A DNA stretch of 64,000 nt. It comes from Liolophura sinensis. Taxonomy: Eukaryota > Mollusca > Polyplacophora > Chitonida > Chitonidae. Positions 38,481 to 48,399 of the stretch are shown piece by piece. The stretch is from contig NC_088298.1 in the NCBI RefSeq assembly GCF_032854445.1, positions 15,179,504 through 15,243,503 of the forward strand, in the 5' to 3' direction. The position numbers were made by a program, and so were the translations under genes. Each line of letters begins with the position of its first letter. Within the stretch, counting starts at the first letter, position 1. The notes below the pieces were generated by a model. It did not search any database. It was not told where the DNA came from and worked only from the letters and a program-made list of their open reading frames with translations.

Positions 38481-38488
38481 CTCATCAG

Positions 38489-38643
38489 ATGCCAGAAATA
38501 GACTCGATGAGCTTTTGAAAAGCAAGATTTCCAATGCGTTTATCCACAGCTTTTGTTCAAGAAATGACTCATACAGCACGAGATCCCCTGAATATCTACC
38601 ACAAATATTTTCTGTAGAAATACATTCATGCATGAAATACTAA
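38489..38643 (+). CDS. Weak candidate terminal exon
   Basis: Begins after a good acceptor (TCATTCTCTGTTATCTCATCAG). One frame then stays open for 50 codons to TAA at 38641 (RNRLDELLKSKISNAF near its start). No poly(A) signal or upstream exon was found, and the minus strand is also open here (38418-38633). Unrecognised protein. Conserved non-coding DNA is an equal alternative. Confidence 0.18.
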
Positions 38644-40049
38644 AAGTATCTTCTCTAAAATAAGAGGAAAGAATGAGACTAGAGAAACTTAAAACAATTT
38701 GATGCCTTTTGGAAGTCTACCTATATTCTGCTGCCTTTATCCAATGTTTTCTTATTGCACATATTTCATTTGCATAGGTCTCTTATCTCCAATGTCAGAA
38801 ATATTTGAAAAATGATGCAAAATGCAAAGGCACAACAAGTTCTCCCTGTCTGACGCCTGTGTGGTTTTTTTAATGTGATTTGTGACACCCCACATCCTGT
38901 TTTCCATCTTAACCAGTAGTTTAGTTTGATCAGCTGTTAAGGACAGTCCTCAACTAGCTGTTAAAAAAAAAAAAAAAAAAAAAACACCTGTCTCTCTCAC
39001 CTAAGCTGACCTAGTTTTTCAGGTCGTTAAGGTGTCAGCACATAAAGGTAACCCATTTTACCGGTAGACTTCCCGCCAGTATGAAATCTGTTCTAGGCCA
39101 CTCCTAGACGGCAGTCAGGTGCATTCTACTGACTCTGTGGTTTTTCTGTCAGGCCTCTTGGGTCATTATTCTCAGCCCTGACCGTGAATCAGCTGCAGGT
39201 TCAATATCTTCACTACACACAAGTTTTCAAGGCCTACAAGACATTAAACCCAATAACACCGTACCTTACAGATAATGCAAATCACAAACTGGGACTGACC
39301 CACAGAACAAAGTGATAAATGATTTACTACTGTAGCATCTTACTAAGCCTTTACTATACATGATAATGACACATAAACGAACTTGTGCTGTACAGACTAC
39401 ATTGGCTCAAAGTACACGTACACGTACACATACTGGCTTTGTTGAAAGAATTTCAGACCCATATTTGGCTTACATATCAGGTTTAGCCTACAGGCAGAGG
39501 TACGCCACCCCAAAAAAAGGAGAAAAATTTAAGAGACAAGCAAATTTCAAAAATCCATGAGGCACAGTACATCAGGATTTTATCACATTCAGCATACTGT
39601 ACACATCTACATGTTTTTTCTCAACTCTTTTTGTGAATAATTAATGCGTATAACTGTATGGTTTATTTTCTGTACTCATAACTTTTATTTTCTAAACATT
39701 TTCATATAGCTACGTATAAATGTGCAGCCTCTGGTTAACACATATACATTTAAAAATCTGTACAAAAATGATCAGAAAACCTTCGTTTAAACACATGACA
39801 CATGAACATCGTTCTCATAAAACACTGTATAAAAATCCCAAGTGGACAAAAATGGAAACACAGATCTGTCATATCTTTACCATTATATGTTTCAGATTAT
39901 GGTCACGTGATCTTAAGACTTTTAAAACTTGAACATGAAGAGGGCTAAGGCCAAAACTTGATCCAAGACGTTTTTGAAACACGCCATGAGGACTTGGGAG
40001 TCAGAAGTTTGGGATACCAAGTGATAAAATTTTCATATTTTTTTTGTTA

Positions 40050-40080
<31 letters not shown>

Positions 40081-40128
40081 CCACCTCGACCAAGCCCTTC
40101 ATCAAAAGTATACACAGATATATTTAAA
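38644..40128. other. Non-coding stretch
   Basis: A-run at 38964-38984 and (CT)n-(AT)n at 40050-40080. No supported element or exon. Confidence 0.45.
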
Positions 40129-40230
40129 TTTATTTATTTGATTGGTGTTTTACGCCGTACTCAAGAATATTTTCACTTATACGATGACGGCCAGCATTAT
40201 GGTGGGAGGAAACCCTGGACCATCCGCAGT
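40129..40230 (-). mobile_element. SINE family A stub
   Basis: Tail and 3' body only: TTTATTTATTTGATTGGTGT through GGTGGGAGGAAACCCTGGAC CATCCGCAGTG. It breaks off exactly where the 27-bp minisatellite starts. Confidence 0.93.
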
Positions 40231-40885
40231 GTACATGTATTAAAGGACCACATACATGTACATGCAGTAACGGATCACATACATGTACATGCAGTAAAGG
40301 ATCCCATACATGTACACGCAGTAATGGATCGCATACATGTACACGTAGTAACGGATCACAGACATCTACACGTAGTAACAGATCACATACATCTACACGT
40401 AGTAACGGACCACATACATGTACACGTAGTAACGGATCGCATACATGTACACATAGTAACGGATCGCATACATCTACACGTAGTAATTGATCGCATACAT
40501 GTACACGCAGTAATGGATCGCATACATGTACACGCAGTAAAGGATCACATACATGTACACGTAGCAATTGATCGCATACATGTACACGCAGTAATGGATC
40601 ACATACATGTACACGCAGTAAAGGATCGCATACATGTACACGCAGTAAAGGATCACATACATGTACACGTAGTAACGGATCACATACATGTACATGCAGT
40701 AATGGATCGCATACATGTACACACAGTAAAGGATCGCATACATGTACACGTAGTAACTGATCACATACATGTACACGTAGTAACGGACCACATACATGTA
40801 CACGTAGTAACGGATCGCATACATCTACACGTAGTAACAGATTGCATACATGTACACGTAGTAACGGATCACACAAATGTATTTG
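40231..40885. repeat. 27-bp minisatellite, about 24 units
   Basis: Unit GTAACGGATCACATACATGT ACACGTA with G/A and T/C variants. Since 27 is a multiple of 3 both strands carry long open frames (plus 39958-40950, minus 40130-40876) with a 9-residue peptide cycle (IHVHVVTDH and variants). No start context, splice signal or non-repeat domain supports coding. Confidence 0.96.
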
Positions 40886-42900
40886 TATGTGTAGTAAAGG
40901 AATTTAAAGGGTACAAGTACATTGCACTTTCAGAACAAAAAAACAAATAAGCAGTGCAAACAATGCTCAGACACGAAGTGGACTGAATGACATGGCTACG
41001 GAGTTCCGTAAAAACACCGAGCCACCCAATTATACGTTCCGTGCACATGACATAGGTGTAAATGTGTGTGTGCTGTAACTATAGCTGACAGCAGAATTAT
41101 AAATAATGTGGCTTGTTTCCTATCTGGAGGAGCCTGTTCACTGTTACACCAAAGACAATAAATTGGTTAATTACATGCATTCAAGGTTTCGGAGCTGAAT
41201 TTACTGGTCACTTAGAACAGTCGTGTGAAATGTGACCGTAGTGAGCAATACAGCACTAATTAATATCACAAATAACGATGCCCATTTTCTATTGACATTC
41301 AGCGCCTCGCTATTGGTAATAAACTGGTTAATTATTTACGACCTGGGAATAATAATGTTTATTTCCATAAGTAAATCAACAGGTATTTTGGCTTGATCAG
41401 TCATGGATCCCGGATAAGATAACCTCTAAACAAAACCCAGAGGTCACTAGAGGTCATACACGCACGTACAGGTATACTGTGTACTACATGCGAGAAAGAT
41501 CATTTCCACCAATTTCATTGGACGATAAATACTTCTGTGCACTACAAGTAACCCAACTCGTGCCCCATTTTGACTCCTAACAAAGGCAACCTTGGGGATT
41601 TAGGTTTGACAAAGTAACAGCCATTATAAGTGACAAGTCGCCTGTAAACACAATTGAAACATGTCTGCGTTTATAAACAATCCCTACAACCAGGCATCTG
41701 AGTATTTTTGATTTATTCACTGATACACGTAATTAATAGATCTGCTTAAATTAATAAATCTCTATTTTTTTTTTTTTTTACCTCATACACGTACTTTTCA
41801 TTTCTAGTGTCAGAATTCAATCAATGTACATATGTGGAGGGATTTGGAATAAACTGTACATGTACATGAGATTTAACAAATTTCAACCCCCAAAAGTGCA
41901 TTTCAAAGGTCAACATATTACTTTTGGGACTAAATCTTTTCTGGTAGAATATCACTGTACTTGTGCATGCACCTTCCAAGCAAACCTCAAATCACCTTTT
42001 TTAAGATCAACGGAACTCGAAGAATCAGGTAAAATGTACAGTTTAGTGACGGGTGAAAATTTGGGTTATTTACCATAAGGTAAGAAAACGGTCACCCTCT
42101 GAACGTGCGCAAGCAGACTGATACAACATCAGATACAAACATCTTTTTTCGCAAAAGGGCAAGGACTAAAAAACATTTTAAAAAAAAAATAAAACATCTC
42201 GAACACGTTGAGCTCTGAAGTTTAAAGATGCATAAAAATGTATTTACATGTTAATGAACTTATTACTGGATGCCTAATTTGTGGATTATAGAGAATTAAT
42301 ATTTCGATAAGAGTGAGTGGACACCTGAAATTCAAAAAGCACACTGCACTGCTAAAGAAATACATAACACATGCAAATTTATGTAAATGTGTAAGTTGGT
42401 CACAGCAGGCTGTCGTTATGTAACTAAATTATCAGTAATTTAAATATGTAATCAATACACATTTTAAAAGCCTTTTCTAAGGTCATATCTGTATAATCAC
42501 AGTTTCATCTTTTTAAAAATTCTGTTTCGATCTTTCGAGTAATGCACATTTTAATACATTTGGAATTGGCATGTATTTGTTCAAAAGGAAAACTATGAAA
42601 ACTACATGTACGTTAAGTATGTGTGACAAAAATGCCAATCAAATAAATCTGAGTATTGAATTTCTCGTTGAATTTATTTGATGATTAATACTTGTAAGTT
42701 GAAATGTGCATGGATTTCAGAGAATAAAAGGTTTTTAATGTACTATTTTACATAAGATTGTACACAGGCAATTTGTCATTTTTTTTTTATTATGTATTTC
42801 TTCTGAACTTTCTTTTTTTTTTCAAAAGAATTGGGCAGGGAAATGTTGATGTACAAAGGAGTTTAAAGACCAGGTTTTAGCCGTAAAAGTTCCTGGCCGA
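40886..42900. other. Non-coding stretch, nothing recognised
   Basis: T-run at 41766-41779. A frame at 41824-42078 lacks exon signals. Confidence 0.45.
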
Positions 42901-43145
42901 CAAAATCAACAAAGTGCAAAAATGACGAAACATCTTCCCGATCACAAACAACAATGGATCAATGTAAAGAAGAGCAATGTCAGATTTCACAAGGCCAATA
43001 TTTCCACCCTCAAACACAAAATCCCCCAGCCAAGGTTAATATTTGAAAATCACGCAACGAACAGATTTGCCCTTTTTATTTGGGGCAACAGAAACGAGCA
43101 TATGAAATATTTTGGATGCTTAAATTAATTGATTATGCATACATT
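42901..43145. promoter_or_regulatory. Candidate conserved non-coding enhancer-like block
   Basis: Carries a SOX-type ACAACAATGG (about 42947), GCCAATATTTCC, and a dense homeodomain/POU-type run TTAAATTAATTGATTATGCA (about 43120-43139). A 68-codon frame on the plus strand spans it without splice sites. Enhancer function is inferred from motif density only. Confidence 0.3.
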
Positions 43146-43906
43146 TTTGGTGACACTGCTCTGAAAAAGCGCACTATGTAAACCCTGCCATATTGACACC
43201 AATAACAAAGTTAAAACAAATCCATCTTTTCTTTTCCTTTGGGCTCACTGACATAATATTAGGCCTGTCTTGAGACAGCTGAGCACTCTTGTACAAGTGC
43301 AACTCGCACGTCTGTGGCACGCTCTGTCTTCGTCCAATGATATTTGTTTCGCAACAGGAGAAAAAATGAAGATATAACTGTCAGGTTAGGTTGGCTGATT
43401 CCCAGAGAAAACAGCTGGTAATTCTACGATATTCTTTCTGACGGTCTGGAATGCTCTATCTTTCCACCTTTGAAACGTGCCTTTTTCTGAGTGCTAGCCT
43501 TTTCGGAACATTACGAAGCATATGGAAACCAGTGGCCCCATTTATAAAAGTTTGAATGCTTCCGTTTTCTGGGTCATTCTGAGGAATATAATGAATATCT
43601 ACTTTTTCTATCCTTTTTTTTTAACTCTCCTTCTTTAAAGCTTTTATTGTTCTGTCTTCTTTTTTTCTTCTAGACACACTTCTAAACTCCCTACAGTGAA
43701 ATTTTCAGACACACTTCCATACTGCTCATAGTATTTTTTTTTTCTTTCACAGTTCAGATAACAAAGATTTTGCAATTTTCAGACACACTTCAAAACAAAA
43801 CTTAATCACATTCAGGAAACTGTTCACAGTAGTGGCCAATGCCACATGTGTTTATGTAAATAAATACGCTTATATACATGTCAGTATACAGCGCATGTAC
43901 CTGTGC
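43146..43906. other. Non-coding stretch
   Basis: Three blocks share TTTTCAGACACACTTC (near 43668-43682, 43701-43716 and 43777-43792), a short diverged tandem repeat rich in T-runs. Confidence 0.5.
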
Positions 43907-44043
43907 TTTTATTTATTTATTTATTTATTTGACTGGTGTTTTACACCGTACTCAAGAATATTTCACTTATACGACAGCGACCAGCATTATGGTGGGTGGA
44001 AACCGAGCAGAGCCCGGGGGAAACCCACAACCATCGGCAGGTC
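43907..44043 (-). mobile_element. SINE family A, head-truncated
   Basis: TTTATTTATTTATTTGACTG then ACACCGTACTCAAGAATATT through CCACAACCATCGGCAGGTCAG. Confidence 0.93.
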
Positions 44044-44666
44044 AGATTTTCATTATTTTTATGTTAACATGATTCTACAGTTTGAAAAAGATATAAGGTA
44101 ACCCACTATTTAAAGATTAGGAACTTTATTACTGATTTAGATCAGTAACACGCTCATAGGCAAGGCCGAGATTTTGTGGAAGGTAATAATTTGGGCTGTT
44201 CTAAAATGTTAGAAAACCCTGAACAAATGTATATATATTGTACATACCAGCACCAGTAGAAATTATTTCAACCTGTACACCGTCATAAACTCCGAATTCA
44301 ACCTGATACCCATTCATGCACATACACGTAAGAGCAGAGACTCATATGAATTAAGAAAAGACAATCACTGGTTCAGCAAAGATGTATACTTGTCAATAGG
44401 GCTGGTCGTAATTTGTTTTTAAGAGCAAAAAATTAAACTGATGTTCTCAAAACGATTTCAGGTCATCATAAAAATGACACAGTTTCGCATAAATATTCAT
44501 ATTTCCGGCACACATTTGATTGTTGGTTGCATTTTATCCATTTTAATTTTGTTTTACAATGATATAAATAGAATCTAATCCATCTCATTACCTATATACT
44601 TGACAATCACAATGTTTGTTAAGGTCATCTCCCTGAATAGCTTGAAAATATCAAACATTTTGACCC

Positions 44667-44710
<44 letters not shown>

Positions 44711-46055
44711 TTATAATACAGTTATAAAGGCAAGAACTCAAGTCTCCGATCAGTTTGTGCATGGTATCCTACACCGTCAACATTTATCAGTTAACGTCGT
44801 GACTTCCAGTCGGAGATTAATGGCATGATGTCGCCGAGACACACTGATCTCCACGACAACACCTTCCTACAACATCGTAACGGTTGACACCTCTTCCTGC
44901 CGAGAATAAACTGAGAGCACAGCAAGAAAAATAACAGAATTAGTATGGCATTACATCAGGACAAGTTGCCGCAAGACATAGCTAAAGCCAGCCAATCGAT
45001 CGAGACGGGAAGGAAAATCTTTCTTCTAGACTCAACCGCCCGCAATGTCTGCGAATAATTCGACCATAACTGAAGTCTAATTTGTTGAGAATGCTCAAAA
45101 GCAGACGAACAGCGCACGAGGGAGGGGGGTTTTAATGCTAGCCCGAGTGAAAATGCGGCATTTTCAGAAAATGGAAAGAGTTCCCTGTCGTAAAAAAGTT
45201 GCCGTTGGAAACTAAACCAAGGATTTCACTGCTTTCACCAGTCAACAAAATCAAATGGCCACAATGCCCGCTTTCAGCAAGCAAAGAAGCAAAACGGCAG
45301 AAAACAAATTTAATTCATTAACCACAGCAAGATTGATCCTGGCAACAATTCCTGGCTTTATCTCACTTTTACTTTCATTTTTTTTAATACTTTTTTAGGG
45401 TTTTTTTTTTGCAATTGTTTTCATCCACCTCTGTCATTTTCTCTGCATGTCCTCTTTGCGTGGTTGTAGCTGTTTCGAAGCAAACAGCCACGCCAGAGGC
45501 AAATCAATATGTGCTGAAATCCACTCACTGGGGGAGCATGGGGTGGGGGGAGTGGGAGAGAGAGAGAGGAGGTGCAGATAGCTTAAGCCTTTCCACATTT
45601 CAAAGTCAAGCAGAGTCCTCAGGGCATTCCCTTAAGACATCCGCCAGAGGGCCCTATCGGCATTTTTGCTATGATGTTAACAGACCACGATTTGAGCTCC
45701 ACGACAGGCTGCTAACTTTCTGACTTCCACTCTCTAGAGAGTTAATTTTCTGATTAAATAGCCGATCTTTTTCTCTCCTTGAATTAGTGAAGAGGTAATT
45801 CAGATCACATGTTGTCATCTTTAACATATCTAACATGTCCTAAAAACTGTACATACATGTACAAAAACTCCCCCTTTTGGAATAGCCATACATTAGTGTA
45901 CATTGCATCTGTTATTATCTACAAATGAACTGGAAAAAACTTTAAAAACTTCTAGGCATTTTCCATTTAAATTTTAACACAGTCCATGGTTTTTTTCAAG
46001 GTTGATTTAATTCAGAATCTAATCTACCTAATTTACTTAATTGAAAAAAAAACAT
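44044..46055. other. Non-coding stretch with microsatellite and GC-richer part
   Basis: (TA)n at 44671-44708. The part 44800-45300 is GC-richer with few repeats and contains a GATTAATGGCATGATG homeodomain-type cluster. A purine-rich GGGGTGGGGGGAGTGGGAGA GAGAGAGA run lies at about 45540-45570. Confidence 0.4.
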
Positions 46056-46301
46056 AGAAATGCATGTACAAAATGCAGTTCAACTTCAAATGTAGCCTTC
46101 TACATGTGTATGTTCTGTGTTCATAGATCTAAGCACCTGGGATCCTCACAAAGAACAGGAGCCAAAATGATAAATAACAGAAATGCATGTACCAAATGCT
46201 GTCCAACTTCAAATGTAGCCTTCTACATGTGTATGTTCTGTGTTCATAGATCTAAGCACCTGGGATCCTCACAAGGAACAGGAGCCAAAATGATAAATCA
46301 C
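46056..46301. repeat. 123-bp tandem duplication, 2 units
   Basis: Units 46056-46178 and 46179-46301 are nearly identical. The period equals 41 codons, so the plus-strand frame at 46041-46352 stays open through both, giving a twice-repeated peptide with paired CxxC motifs (C-x2-C-x10-C-x2-C). The frame lacks a good start context or splice signals, so coding is not asserted. Confidence 0.93.
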
Positions 46302-46744
46302 ATGAAGCTAAATGGTCTAACTATTGAGAGTTGCGGGATTCCAACAGTTTAATGTACTACTGGATATTGAAACTATCATATCTCAAGGCTATATTAATTC
46401 TGATTACTTTTCCAGAAAGAATTTCTTACTTAAAAGCTATATCGTTACTTTTCATATTCTACGCTAAAATAGAACATTTATTGCACATTTATACCAGATA
46501 GGGCTAAAAACATGCAATCTGTTTAGCATTTTAAGACTATACACTGTGACGCGAAATAAGACATTAAAAGAATAAATCAAAGAATAAATCAAAAAGAATA
46601 AATCAAAATGAATGAATGTTCATATTTTAATGACATGAAGAACAGACGACAACACAAAGAGATATAACAGCTACATGTGGCAACAGCTTCCATCATTTTC
46701 TATCATTTCATTCACTCTATTTAAAACTTTGGTTTCTGTTTTAG
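46302..46744. other. Non-coding stretch, nothing recognised
   Basis: Short AATAAATCAAA repeats at about 46571-46610. No other structure. Confidence 0.45.
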
Positions 46745-46915
46745 CGCAATTTCTTCCAAGGACATGTGTGTCTCTTCCTGTCGATTCAGATCTCATACTG
46801 GGTCAAAATGCAAAGCCTTTCCTCGGTGACATGTGCTGAAAACATGGAAATGTCCCCTGACAATAAAACTGGCCATTCCTTTGTCAGCCACATACAATTT
46901 AACACTATTATATAT
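46745..46915 (+). CDS. Candidate internal exon, 57 codons, phase 0-0
   Basis: A strong acceptor (AACTTTGGTTTCTGTTTTAG) and a strong donor (ATATAT/GTAAGT) bound 171 bp. This is exactly 57 codons, open in the frame that begins at the first base (RNFFQGHVCLFLSIQ...). The translation has one N-glycosylation sequon (NKT) and a weakly hydrophobic start. No homology recognised. The minus strand is open too. Splice signals are visible; that they are used is inference. Confidence 0.25.
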
Positions 46916-47021
46916 GTAAGTATTCCCATTAAAAATACCTGTAGGTCTTTCTTACCTAGCGGGGATCGAAAAAAATTGTCCAAGATAGTAACAATGTAGT
47001 AACAACATTTTCCAAACCATA

Positions 47022-47225
47022 GTGCTGTACCTGCTGTATGTTGTATACAAACACACTGTTAGAAACTGTTGGTATGTTGATACATGTAAAGTAAATTTGT
47101 ACACATTTACATATACATGTAGCCATATACATGTACAGTGTATATTACATGCACGTGTACATGTATGTGTACATGTATGTGTACATGTAGGAACATACAT
47201 GTATGTGTGTGTACACGTAAGTTAG
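47022..47225. repeat. Dense TACATGTA / GTACATGTATGT cluster
   Basis: Repeated ATGTGTACATGTATGTGTAC units at about 47150-47215, with further TACATGTA words from 47080. Confidence 0.85.
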
Positions 47226-47235
47226 TTTGAAGGTA

Positions 47236-47450
47236 CCCTAATTCCTCAACCTTTTCACATATGAAAGACCAACTTTCAGTGCAGTTCTTGCACACTATTC
47301 ATTTGACTTTAAAGACAAAACTGTATTGATTGGATTGGCTAAGTTCAGGGTTTCACAAAAAGTACAGTTTTATCAGTCTTACACAGATTACTGCCTTCAG
47401 AATATGCTTGAATGAACACATTGCAAACATGCGAAAAAGGTTGAGGAAAG
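47236..47450 (+). mobile_element. MITE family M, full-length copy (reference)
   Basis: 215 bp, bounded by TA at 47234-47235 and 47451-47452. The left end is CCCTAATTCCTCAACCTTTT and the right end GCGAAAAAGGTTGAGGAAAG, its reverse complement apart from a few positions. The interior (CAGAATATGCTTGAATGAAC, AAAAAGTACAGTTTTATCAG) matches 2103-2312 on the same strand and 20219-20341 on the opposite. Non-coding. Confidence 0.8.
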
Positions 47451-47715
47451 TACAGTACATGTTTTTGAATCTGCAAACCAAAAACTATGACTGTAAATTG
47501 TGGTGGTCAGTTTGATTACCTTTTCCTGTTACTGCATGGACAAACAACTGTTCAGTGAAAATGCATTCCAGAGCGCCCAATAAGTGCATAGACTATTGTA
47601 CAGCATTGGCTTATCAGCACAGGTGTCATTCATTAAATTAAGTTTTCAAAAATATACCTTAGCACCTACTTAAAAACCAACATGTAATCTGGAATTTCTT
47701 GCTTCATCTCGTACA

Positions 47716-47851
47716 CCTAAGTGGGAAGGTATGACAGCAATCTGCGGATGGTCATGGGTTTCCTCCGGGCTGTGCCCGGTTTCCACCCACCACACTGCTG
47801 GCCGCTGTCGTATAAGTGAAATATTCTTGAGTACGGCGTAAAACACCAATC

Positions 47852-47879
<28 letters not shown>
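47716..47879 (+). mobile_element. SINE family A with pure poly(A) tail
   Basis: Body from CCTAAGTGGGAAGGTATGAC to ACGGCGTAAAACACCAATC followed by about 28 A residues (47852-47879) instead of the usual AAATAAAT repeats. The long uninterrupted A-tail suggests a younger insertion. Confidence 0.93.
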
Positions 47880-47883
<4 letters not shown>

Positions 47884-48287
47884 CTTGTACATGACTATTT
47901 ATGGATAATCTATACATTATATTAATTTTTCAAATATTCCAACAATATACAGGTAAGTGTAGTTTATTTGGAAATTAATGTTCACATAAGCTTTTAAAAA
48001 TACACCTTTAAAAGTGCAGGTGTAAGCCACATACGCTATGCTAGGACCAAACTCAAAGGTATATCTTTTTTGCGTTCATTCTATACAAATATATTTATAT
48101 GTTATAAGCTAAATTTAGACTTGTAGATCTACAAGACAACTGTCACCCCACAGCTCACATTTTGCTCTTTTCTTTTCTTTCCCTTTTTGTAGGAATTTTT
48201 TTCTCAGCTCTGATGTCCTTGCTTCTTGAGCCAGGCTATCAGTGAGCAGCTAGTTGTAGAACGGCTTGCTGTGCCACTCCGGTATAC
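47880..48287. other. Non-coding stretch
   Basis: Nothing recognised apart from the possible downstream splice region of the candidate exon at 48288. Confidence 0.4.
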
Positions 48288-48399
48288 CTGCTTTGACTCA
48301 CAGCAAGTTGTCTCTAAACAGGATACAATCCCACAAAACAGCTGATCCTTACAACCAGAATAAATCATTCCTAAATACGACGTGAAGGCCGTGGACAGA
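48288..48399 (-). CDS. Candidate second exon of the minus-strand secreted protein gene
   Basis: On the minus strand a pyrimidine-rich acceptor (CCCCACCCACCCATCCAG, ending at 48400) precedes 112 bp that end at CAG/GTATAC (donor at 48286-48287). With the alternative donor of the exon at 54869 (phase 2), the junction codon is serine and the frame stays open for 37 more codons, ending in phase 0. The peptide is cysteine-rich: C-x5-C-x4-C-x4-C-C within SGCKDQLFCGIVSC.. . This would fit a disulfide-bonded extracellular segment. No family recognised. An open 112-bp frame in a given phase is not rare, so splice signals carry most of the weight. Confidence 0.3.

Noticed and set aside
40231-40885. Repeat array resembling CRISPR
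   Set aside because: Units are directly abutting with no unique spacers, in an animal genome; it is a minisatellite.
39958-40950. 330-codon open frame
   Set aside because: It is the 27-bp minisatellite read in frame, joined to SINE-derived and AT-rich sequence; the peptide is a 9-residue cycle and the opposite strand is equally open.
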